From Sphingomonadaceae bacterium (lineage in GTDB: Bacteria > Pseudomonadota > Alphaproteobacteria > Sphingomonadales > Sphingomonadaceae): 64,000 bases of DNA. Positions 38,882-46,685 of this stretch are shown piece after piece. Numbering within the stretch: the stretch's first letter is position 1; each line of letters starts with the position of its first letter. A program made the translations under genes and the position numbers. The DNA is taken from positions 124,001-188,000 of the forward strand of contig JANWWL010000001.1 of assembly GCA_025056155.1 (NCBI GenBank), written 5' to 3'. Under the pieces are notes generated by a model that was given only the letters and a program-made list of their open reading frames with translations, was not told the origin of the DNA and made no database searches.

Positions 38882-39400
38882 ATGATCGCCCGCGCGCTGG
38901 CCCGCCTGGTGCCGCTGTTGCTGATGGCCGCCGCTCCGGCCGACGGCAATCGGGCGTCCTGGCGGCGGGGGTCGGCCGATGCCGCGCTCGCCCCGCTGTC
39001 CGTCACGCTGGTCGAAAAGGGGCGAGCGTTGCTGGGCCGGGGGCAGATCGATGCCGCGATCGACCGGTTCGAGACGGCGCTGGCCGTCGACCCCCGCAAC
39101 GCCGAAGCGTTCATCGGCCTGGCCGAGGCGGCCCGCGCCCGCGGCCTGCCGGGCAAGGCCGCGCGCTTCTACCGCGAGGCGCTGAGTGTCGATCCCCAGC
39201 ACCGGGGGGCCCTGTTGGGCCAGGGCCTGGCGTTTCTGGAACGCGGCGCTCGCCCCCGGGCCGAGGCCAACCTCGAACGGCTGCGCGAATTGTGCAAGGG
39301 CCCCTGCCCCGAGGTGACCCGGCTGCAGGCGGCGCTGGCTGCTCCGCCGTCGCGCGAAGCCCGAGCGGCCAACCCGCCCGCTGCCGCGCCGGAGCCATGA
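38882..39400 (+). CDS. Exported TPR protein
   Basis: 172 aa with a short signal sequence (MIARALARLVPLLLMAAAPA) and two or three TPR units (LLGRGQIDAAIDRFETALAV, GLPGKAARFYREALSVDPQH). Two cysteines lie close together (LCKGPCPEV), possibly a disulfide. The gene overlaps the following Fur-family gene by 4 bp (ATGA), so the two are translationally coupled although no functional link is obvious. Confidence 0.8.
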   Translation: MIARALARLVPLLLMAAAPADGNRASWRRGSADAALAPLSVTLVEKGRALLGRGQIDAAIDRFETALAVDPRNAEAFIGLAEAARARGLPGKAARFYREALSVDPQHRGALLGQGLAFLERGARPRAEANLERLRELCKGPCPEVTRLQAALAAPPSREARAANPPAAAPEP

Positions 39401-39858
39401 CCCACGCCCATCCGGCACCCGGCTCCCACGAGCTCGTCGAGGCAGCCCGCGCCACCCTGGCCGCCGGCGGCGTGCAGTGGACGGAGCTCAGGGCCCAGAT
39501 CTTCGCCGTGCTCGTCGAATCGGCGCACGCGGTCTCAGCCTACGACGTGAGCGAACAGGTTTCCTTCCGAATGGGGCGGCGGATCGCGGCCAACAGCGTC
39601 TACCGCATCCTCGACCTGTTCGTGACGCACAACCTGGCCAAGCGGGTCGAATCGCGGAACGCCTACGTCGCGAACGTGCACCCGGCTTGTCGCCACGACT
39701 GCATTTTCCTGGTTTGCGAAGCGTGTGGCGGGATCGAGCACTTGGACGACGATCGACTGGGCGCGGAGATGCGGGCCCGCGCGGCCGACCTGGGCTTCCT
39801 GGCCAAGCGGCCGGCCCTCGAGCTCATCGGCCAGTGCCGGCGCTGCCGCGGCCTCTAG
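39397..39858 (+). CDS. Fur-family transcriptional regulator, probably Zur-type
   Basis: 153-aa metal-responsive repressor. N-terminal winged helix (VQWTELRAQIFAVLVESAHA, AANSVYRILDLFVTHNL) and C-terminal dimer domain with HDCIFLVCEACGGIEHLDDD. The structural zinc pairs are CEAC and CRRC at the C-terminus. The absence of the extended His-rich region and the HPACRHDC block favour Zur over Fur or Irr, but this is a sequence impression. Coupled to the TPR gene upstream and followed by dxs. Confidence 0.82.
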   Translation: MTHAHPAPGSHELVEAARATLAAGGVQWTELRAQIFAVLVESAHAVSAYDVSEQVSFRMGRRIAANSVYRILDLFVTHNLAKRVESRNAYVANVHPACRHDCIFLVCEACGGIEHLDDDRLGAEMRARAADLGFLAKRPALELIGQCRRCRGL

Positions 39859-39862
39859 CGCC

Positions 39863-39890
39863 TTTTCAGCCCGGTTGCCGACCGCTAAGC
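39863..39890 (+). promoter_or_regulatory. Predicted dxs promoter, leaderless
   Basis: TTTTCA (39863-39868), 16 nt, CTAAGC (39885-39890), 7 nt to the ATG at 39898. Confidence 0.45.
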
Positions 39891-39897
39891 AACCCGC

Positions 39898-41865
39898 ATG
39901 CGCGACACCTATCCGGGGGGCGAGGTGGAGCGAGGTCCTGACGGTCGCCTCGTGACACCTCTCCTCGACCAGGTCCGGTATCCGGCTGATCTCCGACGCT
40001 TGAGGCCCGAACAGCTGCCGCAGCTGGCGCGGGAACTTCGGGCTGAACTCATCGATGCCGTGAGCGTTACGGGTGGACATCTGGGGGCGGGTCTGGGCGT
40101 GGTCGAACTCACCGTCGCCCTACACTACGTGTTCGACACGCCGACCGACAAGCTGATCTGGGACGTGGGCCACCAGGCCTATCCGCACAAGATCATCACG
40201 GGCCGTCGCGACCGGATCCGCACGCTGCGCCAGGGGGGCGGTCTGTCGGGGTTCACGAAGCGCTCGGAATCGGAATACGATCCGTTCGGCGCGGCGCACT
40301 CCTCGACGTCCATTTCAGCGGCCCTCGGGTTCGCCATCGCCAACCGCCTGCTGGGGCGGCCGGGCAAGGCCATCGCGGTGATCGGCGACGGCGCGATGTC
40401 GGCCGGCATGGCCTATGAAGCGATGAACAACGCGCGCGAGGCGGGCAACCGGCTGATCGTGGTGCTCAACGACAACGACATGTCGATCGCCCCGCCCGTG
40501 GGCGCGCTGTCGGCCTATCTTGCGCGGATCTATTCCTCGGGCACGTTCCTCGGCATCCGGGATGCCGTGAAGCAGCTGGCCAAGAAGGCCCTTCCCGAGC
40601 AACTGAAGGCGCCGGCACGACGGGCTGACGAATTCTTCCGGACGCTCGGCACCGGTGGCACGCTGTTTGAGGAACTGGGCTTCTACTACGTGGGCCCCAT
40701 CGACGGGCACAACCTCGACGTACTGGTGCCCGTGCTCGAGAACATCCGCGACGCCGAGGAGGGCCCCTGCCTCGTCCACGTGGTGACGAAGAAGGGCAAG
40801 GGCTATCCGCCGGCCGAAGCGTCGGCCGACAAGTACCATGGCGTGGTGAAGTTCGACGTCGTGACCGGCCGTCAGCACAAGCCGGGGCCGGGGGGGCCGC
40901 CGTCCTACACGTCGGTCTTCGCCAAGGCCTTGATTGCCGAAGCCCGGCGCGACCCCACCATCGTGGCCATCACGGCGGCGATGCCGTCGGGCACTGGGGT
41001 CGACAAGTTCCAGGAGCTGTTCCCCGACCGGGCGTTCGACGTCGGCATCGCCGAACAGCACGCCGTGACGTTCGCCGCGGGCCTTGCCGCCCAGGGCATG
41101 CGGCCGTTCTGCGCCATCTACTCCACGTTCCTGCAGCGGGCCTACGATCAGGTGGTGCACGACGTGGCCATCCAGAACCTGCCGGTGCGCTTCGCCATCG
41201 ACCGGGCGGGGCTGGTGGGAGCCGACGGGGCCACGCACGCCGGGAGCTTCGACATCACCTACCTGGCCACGCTTCCCAATTTCGTGGTGATGGCGGCGGC
41301 CGACGAGGCCGAGCTCGTCCACATGGTGCACACGGCGGCCCAGCACGATGCAGGCCCCATCGCCTTCCGCTATCCCCGGGGCGAAGGGGTGGGCGTGCCC
41401 TTGCCGGAGACGCCGCAACGGCTTGAGATCGGCAAGGGCCGGATCGTGCGCGCCGGCAAGACGGTGGCCATCCTGTCGCTGGGGGCGCGGCTTGCGGAAG
41501 CGTGCAAGGCGGCCGAGGAGCTCGAAGCGCGCGGGCTCTCGACCACCGTGGCCGACATGCGCTTCGCCAAGCCGCTGGACGTGGAGCTGATCCGCCGGCT
41601 TGCCGCCACGCACGAGGTGCTGGTGACGATCGAGGAAGGTGCCGTCGGTGGCTTCGGAGCGCACGTGCTGACCCTCGCGGCCGACGAGGGCTGGCTGGAC
41701 GAAGGCCTGAAGATCCGCACGATGCGCCTGCCCGACGTGTTCCAGGACCACGACAAGCCCGAGCGCCAATATGCTCAGGCGGGCCTGGACGCGGCCGGGA
41801 TCGTGCGCACCGTGTTGTCGGCCCTGCGTCACAACGCCGTGGAGGCCGAGGGCGTCCGCGCCTGA
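39898..41865 (+). CDS. dxs: 1-deoxy-D-xylulose-5-phosphate synthase
   Basis: Thiamine-diphosphate enzyme that condenses pyruvate and glyceraldehyde 3-phosphate, entry step of the MEP isoprenoid pathway. 655 aa. TPP-binding motif [19 protein letters not shown] ... LNDNDMSI; N-terminal [17 protein letters not shown]; transketolase pyrimidine domain with [18 protein letters not shown]-terminal domain with [14 protein letters not shown]. The product feeds thiamine as well as isoprenoids. The tlyA-type gene begins inside its 3' end. Confidence 0.97.
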   Translation: MRDTYPGGEVERGPDGRLVTPLLDQVRYPADLRRLRPEQLPQLARELRAELIDAVSVTGGHLGAGLGVVELTVALHYVFDTPTDKLIWDVGHQAYPHKIITGRRDRIRTLRQGGGLSGFTKRSESEYDPFGAAHSSTSISAALGFAIANRLLGRPGKAIAVIGDGAMSAGMAYEAMNNAREAGNRLIVVLNDNDMSIAPPVGALSAYLARIYSSGTFLGIRDAVKQLAKKALPEQLKAPARRADEFFRTLGTGGTLFEELGFYYVGPIDGHNLDVLVPVLENIRDAEEGPCLVHVVTKKGKGYPPAEASADKYHGVVKFDVVTGRQHKPGPGGPPSYTSVFAKALIAEARRDPTIVAITAAMPSGTGVDKFQELFPDRAFDVGIAEQHAVTFAAGLAAQGMRPFCAIYSTFLQRAYDQVVHDVAIQNLPVRFAIDRAGLVGADGATHAGSFDITYLATLPNFVVMAAADEAELVHMVHTAAQHDAGPIAFRYPRGEGVGVPLPETPQRLEIGKGRIVRAGKTVAILSLGARLAEACKAAEELEARGLSTTVADMRFAKPLDVELIRRLAATHEVLVTIEEGAVGGFGAHVLTLAADEGWLDEGLKIRTMRLPDVFQDHDKPERQYAQAGLDAAGIVRTVLSALRHNAVEAEGVRA

Positions 41866-42667
41866 GGGGTCGGACGGGCCACCGGTCGCGGCCGCGCGCC
41901 GTGGGGGGCGTTACCGTGCCGACCAGCTGCTGGTGGAGCGCGGCCTGGCCGAAAGCCGGACGCGCGCCCAGGCGCTGGTGGCTGCGGGCCGGGTGTTCGC
42001 GGGCCCCCGGCGTGTGGAGAAGCCGGGCGAGCTTCTGGATGCCGGCACGCCGCTTGTCGTGCGCGGGCGCGATCACCCCTGGGTCAGCCGCGGTGGCGTG
42101 AAGCTTGCTCATGCGCTCGACCATTTCGGCCTGTCTCCCGCAGGGCTCATCGCCCTGGACATCGGGGCGTCGACCGGCGGGTTCACCCACGTCCTGCTCG
42201 CCCGGGGAGCCCTGCGGGTGCACGCCGTCGACGTGGGCCGGGGTCAGCTCGCCTGGGCGCTGAGGACCGATCCCCGGGTCGCGGTGCACGAAGGGGTGAA
42301 CGCCCGCCGGCTGTCGGTGCGCGACGTGCCTGAGCCCGTCCAGGCCATCACCTGTGATGCTAGCTTCATTTCGCTGGCCAAGGTGTTGGCGCGGCCACTG
42401 TTGTTCGCCGCCGCCGGGGCCTGGCTGGTCGCCCTGGTCAAACCCCAGTTCGAAGCCGGCCGCCGCGAGGTGGGCAAGGGCGGGGTCGTCCGCGATCCGG
42501 CCGTCCATGCCCGTGTGGTGGAGGCGGCGCGCCACTGGGTGGAGGCCCAGGGCTGGGCGGTACTGGGCACCACGCCGTCACCCGTGCGAGGGGCCGACGG
42601 CAACGTGGAATTCCTGCTCGCCGCTCGCAAGACCGAGGCGGCGGAGTGGCCTCCGCCGCCTCCCTGA
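41771..42667 (+). CDS. tlyA: TlyA-family rRNA methyltransferase / hemolysin A-like
   Basis: S4-domain plus FtsJ-like SAM methyltransferase; characterised TlyA proteins 2'-O-methylate rRNA. S4 domain: [22 protein letters not shown]; then [15 protein letters not shown], the SAM block [19 protein letters not shown], and [20 protein letters not shown]. The start is uncertain: the only ATG before the S4 domain is at 41771, 95 bp inside dxs, and it adds about 35 unconserved residues. The true start may be a non-standard codon after the dxs stop (41865). Confidence 0.85.
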   Translation: MLRRAWTRPGSCAPCCRPCVTTPWRPRASAPEGSDGPPVAAARRGGRYRADQLLVERGLAESRTRAQALVAAGRVFAGPRRVEKPGELLDAGTPLVVRGRDHPWVSRGGVKLAHALDHFGLSPAGLIALDIGASTGGFTHVLLARGALRVHAVDVGRGQLAWALRTDPRVAVHEGVNARRLSVRDVPEPVQAITCDASFISLAKVLARPLLFAAAGAWLVALVKPQFEAGRREVGKGGVVRDPAVHARVVEAARHWVEAQGWAVLGTTPSPVRGADGNVEFLLAARKTEAAEWPPPPP

Positions 42668-42734
42668 ACCCTGGCGCCCGATCCGGCCGCCCAGACACCC
42701 CGACACGGGCCGCGCGCCCGCCGCGGTCGAGACT

Positions 42735-42754
42735 GGGCGAACGCCGTTCGTCCC
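42735..42754. terminator. Short hairpin between convergent tlyA and phasin genes
   Basis: GGGCGAAC and GTTCGTCCC around loop GCC, with one bulged T, ends next to the phasin stop codon. Weak, without T run. Confidence 0.35.
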
Positions 42755-43249
42755 TCAGCGGGCAGCGAACATGCCCTTCAGGTGTTCGGTCGCCACCGCC
42801 ATGCGGTTCGACAGCGGCTGGGTCACCTCCCCCGCCACCTTGAGCGCGGCTTCCGACCAGGCCGACCAGGCCGCCACCATATGATCGAACCGCGCCTTCA
42901 CGAACTCGTTCTGCAGTTGGTAGAGCTCGGTGGGCGTCTTGGCCGAAACCATCGCCTTCATCGCCGAGGTGGTTTCCTCGAAATCCTTCTTGCCGTGCTC
43001 CACGACGATGTTGGCCAACGTCTCGACACCGGCCGTGGCCGCCTTGGCCGTGGCCATCAGGGCCTCGACGTTGCCGCGCGCCAGCTCCGACATCTCGCCC
43101 ATCGACTTGACCAGTCCCGACAGCATCTCCTGCCCCTTCTCGACGATCGTTTCGAGGCTCGCCTTCGACTGGGCCATCATGTCGGAGGTCACCCTCTCGA
43201 CCGCCGGGGTGACGGCCTCGATCGACTTGATCACCGTTTCCGCGTTCAT
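42755..43249 (-). CDS. Phasin family protein
   Basis: Polyhydroxyalkanoate granule-associated protein, 164 aa, helical amphipathic. The phasin_2 pattern is clear: a long Ala/Met/Glu helix region (MSGLVKSMGEMSELARGNVE-like), then VETLANIVVEHGKKDFEETT, TPTELYQLQNEFVKARFDHM and a final AGEVTQPLSNRMAVATEHLK. The ATG at 43249 has AAGGAG six bases upstream; in-frame ATGs at 43384 and 43456 add Pro/Arg-rich sequence not found in phasins. It implies PHA storage, though no synthase is in the window. Confidence 0.9.
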   Translation of the reverse strand: MNAETVIKSIEAVTPAVERVTSDMMAQSKASLETIVEKGQEMLSGLVKSMGEMSELARGNVEALMATAKAATAGVETLANIVVEHGKKDFEETTSAMKAMVSAKTPTELYQLQNEFVKARFDHMVAAWSAWSEAALKVAGEVTQPLSNRMAVATEHLKGMFAAR

Positions 43250-43453
43250 CGCCAACTCCTTCCCGATTTCGCCGACAGCCACCGCATGTTCCTGGGTCGC
43301 CGGGCACGGCTCCGCCGCCGCGCGCCGCGGCGTGCGCCGCGGGCGCGGTTCGGGCGGTGGCTCCAGATCGTTGCCGCTCGCCATGTCCTCGCTCGTCGCC
43401 GGCCCCTTGCGTTCGCCGACGGGCCGCGCCCGACCCGCCAATGCTGCGCTGCA

Positions 43454-43481
43454 CAATAAGGCCGTGGCGGGTGCGGCGCAA
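43454..43481 (-). promoter_or_regulatory. Predicted phasin promoter with TGC-rich box
   Basis: Minus strand: TTGCGC (43481-43476), 16 nt, TTATTG (43459-43454). A TGC-rich element TGCTGCGCTGCAC (43442-43454, plus strand) overlaps the -10 and start site, where a PhaR-type repressor could bind; PhaR sites in relatives are TGC/GCA-rich, but the match is only general. Confidence 0.35.
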
Positions 43482-43520
43482 GAGGATTCTTCGGCGCCGC
43501 GGCAGTCGGATCGCCGGCGT

Positions 43521-44903
43521 TCAGTGGGCGACCGGCGCCCGCGCGATTCCGCAAAGAGCGAGCTGCCGGTCGATCTCGGCCGTTAGCCGTGCCAGGCCGT
43601 CGTGGCTGGTCGATTCGGCGCGCGCCACCAGCACCGGCTGCGTGTTCGAGGCACGCAGCAGCCACCACCCGTCGGCGGTGGTCACTCGAGCGCCGTCGGT
43701 TGCGTCCACCCGGGCGCCGTCGGCCCGCAGGCGTGCCAGCACCTCCTCGATCACGGTGAACTTGCGTTCGTCGGGACACGGGAAGCGCAATTCGGGCGTG
43801 TTGACGACGGCAGGCATCCGGTCCTTGAGCTCCGCGAGGGAGGCTCCCAGCGCCCCCAGCGCCTCGAGGAGGCGCAGGGCGGCGTAGAGGGCGTCGTCGA
43901 AGCCATACCAGCGGTGGGCGAAGAAGATGTGCCCACTCATCTCTCCGGCCAGGGGTGCGCCCGTGTCCTTCATCTTGGCCTTGATGAGCGAGTGGCCCGT
44001 CTTCCACATGAGCGGTCGGCCGCCGAGTGCCGCCACGCGGTCGAACAGCGCCTGGCTGGCCTTGACGTCGGCGATGATGGTGGCGCCGGGGCACTCGCGC
44101 AGCAGCGCTTCGGCCAAGATCATGAGCAGCTGGTCGCCCCAGATCACGCGGCCCCGGGCGTCGATGGCGCCGATCCGGTCGCCGTCGCCGTCGAAGGCAA
44201 TGCCGAGGTCCAGCCGTCGGTAGGCCACGAGCCGCCTGAGGTCGGCGAGGTTCGCCTCGACCGTGGGGTCGGGGTGATGGTGGGGAAAGCGCCCGTCGAC
44301 GGTGGTGTGGAGCGCGTGATGTTCGCCCGGCAGGCGGGCCAGCACGCGCTCGACGATCTCGCCGGTCGCCCCGTTGCCGCAATCCCAGCCGACGCGAAGG
44401 GCGGGGCCGCGGAAGTCCGCCAACAGGCGCGCCACGTAACGGTCGCGAACGTCCTCGTGGCGGGCCGTTCCCTCCCCTTCCGCCCAGTCGCCGCGCGCGG
44501 CCGCCGTGCCCAGGGCCCGGATGTCGTCGCCATAGAACGGCCGGTCGGCCAGCAGCATCTTGAAGCCGTTGAAGTCGGGCGGATTGTGGCTGCCGGTCAC
44601 CATCACCCCGCCGTCGAGCCCGAGTTCGTGGACGGCGAAGTAGAGCATTGGCGTCGGCCCCAGCCCGATGCGGACCGCCTCGCAGCCCGCGCGCACCAGG
44701 CCCTGGACCAGGGCATCCTCCAGCAGGGGCGAGGACAGGCGACCGTCGCGGCCCACGGCCACCCGCCGGCCGCCCGCCCGGCGGACGACCGTGCCGAACC
44801 CGCGCCCCACGGCGTGCGCGTCCGCGTCGTGGAGCGTGCGGCCCACGATCCCGCGAATGTCGTATTCGCGCAGGATCGTGGGGTCGAAGGTATGACCCGT
44901 CAT
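43521..44903 (-). CDS. Phosphomannomutase / phosphoglucomutase
   Basis: Interconverts hexose 6- and 1-phosphates for exopolysaccharide and LPS sugar nucleotides. 460 aa, four-domain alpha-D-phosphohexomutase. Catalytic serine loop [16 protein letters not shown], metal loop [12 protein letters not shown], sugar-specificity loop GEMSGHIFF and the C-terminal phosphate loop [14 protein letters not shown]. The GEMSGH loop is typical of the bifunctional PMM/PGM (AlgC-like) class. It overlaps the mipZ stop by 4 bp and is downstream of it. Confidence 0.93.
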   Translation of the reverse strand: MTGHTFDPTILREYDIRGIVGRTLHDADAHAVGRGFGTVVRRAGGRRVAVGRDGRLSSPLLEDALVQGLVRAGCEAVRIGLGPTPMLYFAVHELGLDGGVMVTGSHNPPDFNGFKMLLADRPFYGDDIRALGTAAARGDWAEGEGTARHEDVRDRYVARLLADFRGPALRVGWDCGNGATGEIVERVLARLPGEHHALHTTVDGRFPHHHPDPTVEANLADLRRLVAYRRLDLGIAFDGDGDRIGAIDARGRVIWGDQLLMILAEALLRECPGATIIADVKASQALFDRVAALGGRPLMWKTGHSLIKAKMKDTGAPLAGEMSGHIFFAHRWYGFDDALYAALRLLEALGALGASLAELKDRMPAVVNTPELRFPCPDERKFTVIEEVLARLRADGARVDATDGARVTTADGWWLLRASNTQPVLVARAESTSHDGLARLTAEIDRQLALCGIARAPVAH

Positions 44904-45730
44904 GCGTGTCCCATCATGTCTGGCCCATGCCGGTCCGAGGAACGCCGGGAAACGTCGGCGGGCCCATCCCGCCGGCCCAGCCGGTCAAGACCGAGGCTCG
45001 CCGCCAACTCGCGCAGTTCGGCGCGCGCGGCGACGTGGCTCAAGGTGAGTTCGCCGTCCACGTCGAGGACGGTGAGGCCCGAGGGAAACAGTTCCCGGTA
45101 GATGACCCGTTCGGCAAGCCCCGGGGCGATCCGGAAGCCCACGCGCCGCGAAAGTTCGGCCAGGGCGGCGCCGACGCGCCGGCGGTTGCGCGCTTCGAGC
45201 GGGGACAGCCGGTTGCGCAGCAGCACCCAGTCGAGCGTCGCACCGTCGCGCCGGGCCCGAGCGGCCTTGGCCCGCCAGACGGTCTCGGCGTAGAACGAGG
45301 GCCGGCGGATCGCGAAGGTTTCATCGTCGACCTCGCCCAGAAGGTCGAGATCGACGAAGCTGTCGTTGATCGGCGTGACCAGGGTGTCGGCCATGGCGAG
45401 GGCGGCCCGGCCTTCGGGAGAATCGCGGCCGGGCGTGTCGATCACGACCACGCGGGCGCCGGCCTTGGCCGCGGCTTCGACTGCGGTCTCGAGCGCGTCG
45501 TCGGCCGGGACGGAGGCCTCGGGCATCGGAAGCTCTCGCCCCCGGGCCGCGGCATGGCGTCGGCGGTTCTCGAGGTAGCGAAAGCTGGTGCGCTGGCGCC
45601 GGTCGAGGTCGATGAGGTGGGCCGGATGACCGCTGCCCACGAGCCAGACGGCGAGATGCACCGCGAGCGTGGACTTGCCCGTGCCGCCCTTCTCGTTGGC
45701 CAGCACCAGGCGATGACAGGTCGTTGACAT
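44900..45730 (-). CDS. mipZ: MipZ-type division-plane positioning ATPase
   Basis: ParA/MinD-family ATPase; in alphaproteobacteria MipZ binds ParB near the origins and blocks FtsZ assembly near the poles. 276 aa. Deviant Walker A in [17 protein letters not shown], switch I/II region [18 protein letters not shown], and the MipZ-typical [18 protein letters not shown] and [17 protein letters not shown]. The ATG at 45730 is preferred; a GTG at 45739 is in frame. Divergent from panC, with overlapping predicted promoters. Confidence 0.92.
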   Translation of the reverse strand: MSTTCHRLVLANEKGGTGKSTLAVHLAVWLVGSGHPAHLIDLDRRQRTSFRYLENRRRHAAARGRELPMPEASVPADDALETAVEAAAKAGARVVVIDTPGRDSPEGRAALAMADTLVTPINDSFVDLDLLGEVDDETFAIRRPSFYAETVWRAKAARARRDGATLDWVLLRNRLSPLEARNRRRVGAALAELSRRVGFRIAPGLAERVIYRELFPSGLTVLDVDGELTLSHVAARAELRELAASLGLDRLGRRDGPADVSRRSSDRHGPDMMGHA

Positions 45731-45747
45731 GCGCGGCACCGAACGGG

Positions 45748-45798
45748 TTGGAAGCCCCAGGCCGGACTGGCCTTAGGGCCCGCCCAGGCGCTCTGCAA
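45748..45798. promoter_or_regulatory. Overlapping divergent promoters of mipZ and panC
   Basis: For mipZ (minus): TTGCAG (45798-45793), 16 nt, CTAAGG (45776-45771). For panC (plus): TTGGAA (45748-45753), 17 nt, CCTTAG (45771-45776). The near-palindromic CCTTAGG would be the -10 box of both, so the two could not fire at once. Confidence 0.4.
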
Positions 45799-45839
45799 TG
45801 CGCAAGCCCGGCAAGGGTGCCGCGAACCGGGGGGATGAC

Positions 45840-46685
45840 ATGGACATCGTGCGCCGCACGGAGGAGCTGCGGGCCGCCTTGGCGCAGCTGCGCGCCCGCG
45901 TGCCGCGCGTGGCCTTCGTGCCCACCATGGGGGCGCTGCATGCGGGCCACCTGGCCCTCGTGGCGGAGGGGCTGGCCCGAGCGGACGCGGTGGTGGCGAG
46001 CGTCTTCGTGAACCCGACGCAATTCGCCCCTGGCGAGGACTTCGACCGCTATCCCCGCCAGGAAGAGGCCGACGCGCGCGCCCTGGCGGGGGCGGGCTGT
46101 GCCCTGCTGTTCGCCCCGACGGTTGAGGAAATCTATCCGCCTGGCTTCGCAACCTCGGTCTCGGTGGCGGGTCTTTCCGACGCCTGGGAGGGCAAGGCGA
46201 GGCCGGGCCATTTCACGGGGGTCGCGACGGTCGTCACCCGGCTTTTGCTGCTGGTGCGCCCGGACGTGGCGCTGTTCGGCGAGAAGGACTGGCAGCAGCT
46301 CGTGATCGTGCGCCGCCTGGTGGCCGACCTGGCCCTGCCAGTGCACATCGTGGGGGTGCCGACGGTGCGGGACGCCGATGGCCTCGCCCTCTCGTCGCGC
46401 AACGCCTATCTGTCGTGTAAGGAGCGGCGGATCGCGGTGGCCTTGCCCCAGGTGTTGCAGGCCACGGCCGAGCGGATCGAAGCGGGCACGGACGTGGCCC
46501 ACGCGCTGGCGGCCGCACGATCGGCTCTTGAGGCGGCGGGGTTTTCCGCAGTGGACTACGTCGCCCTCGTCGACCCCGAGACGCTCCGCCCCCTCGCCCG
46601 GCTCGACCGGCCGGGCCGCCTGCTGGCGGCCGCACGGCTGGGGTCCACGCGGCTTCTCGACAATTGGCCGGTGGGTAGCCGGTGA
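45840..46685 (+). CDS. panC: Pantothenate synthetase
   Basis: Condenses pantoate and beta-alanine with ATP to pantothenate, precursor of CoA. 281 aa. Nucleotidyl-transferase motifs: FVPTMGALHAGHLALV (HxGH), VVASVFVNPTQFAPGEDFDRY, GEKDWQQLVIVRR, and LALSSRNAYLS (KMSKS-like). The ATG at 45840 follows GGGGGGAT. The last 4 bp overlap the glnE GTG start. Confidence 0.96.
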   Translation: MDIVRRTEELRAALAQLRARVPRVAFVPTMGALHAGHLALVAEGLARADAVVASVFVNPTQFAPGEDFDRYPRQEEADARALAGAGCALLFAPTVEEIYPPGFATSVSVAGLSDAWEGKARPGHFTGVATVVTRLLLLVRPDVALFGEKDWQQLVIVRRLVADLALPVHIVGVPTVRDADGLALSSRNAYLSCKERRIAVALPQVLQATAERIEAGTDVAHALAAARSALEAAGFSAVDYVALVDPETLRPLARLDRPGRLLAAARLGSTRLLDNWPVGSR

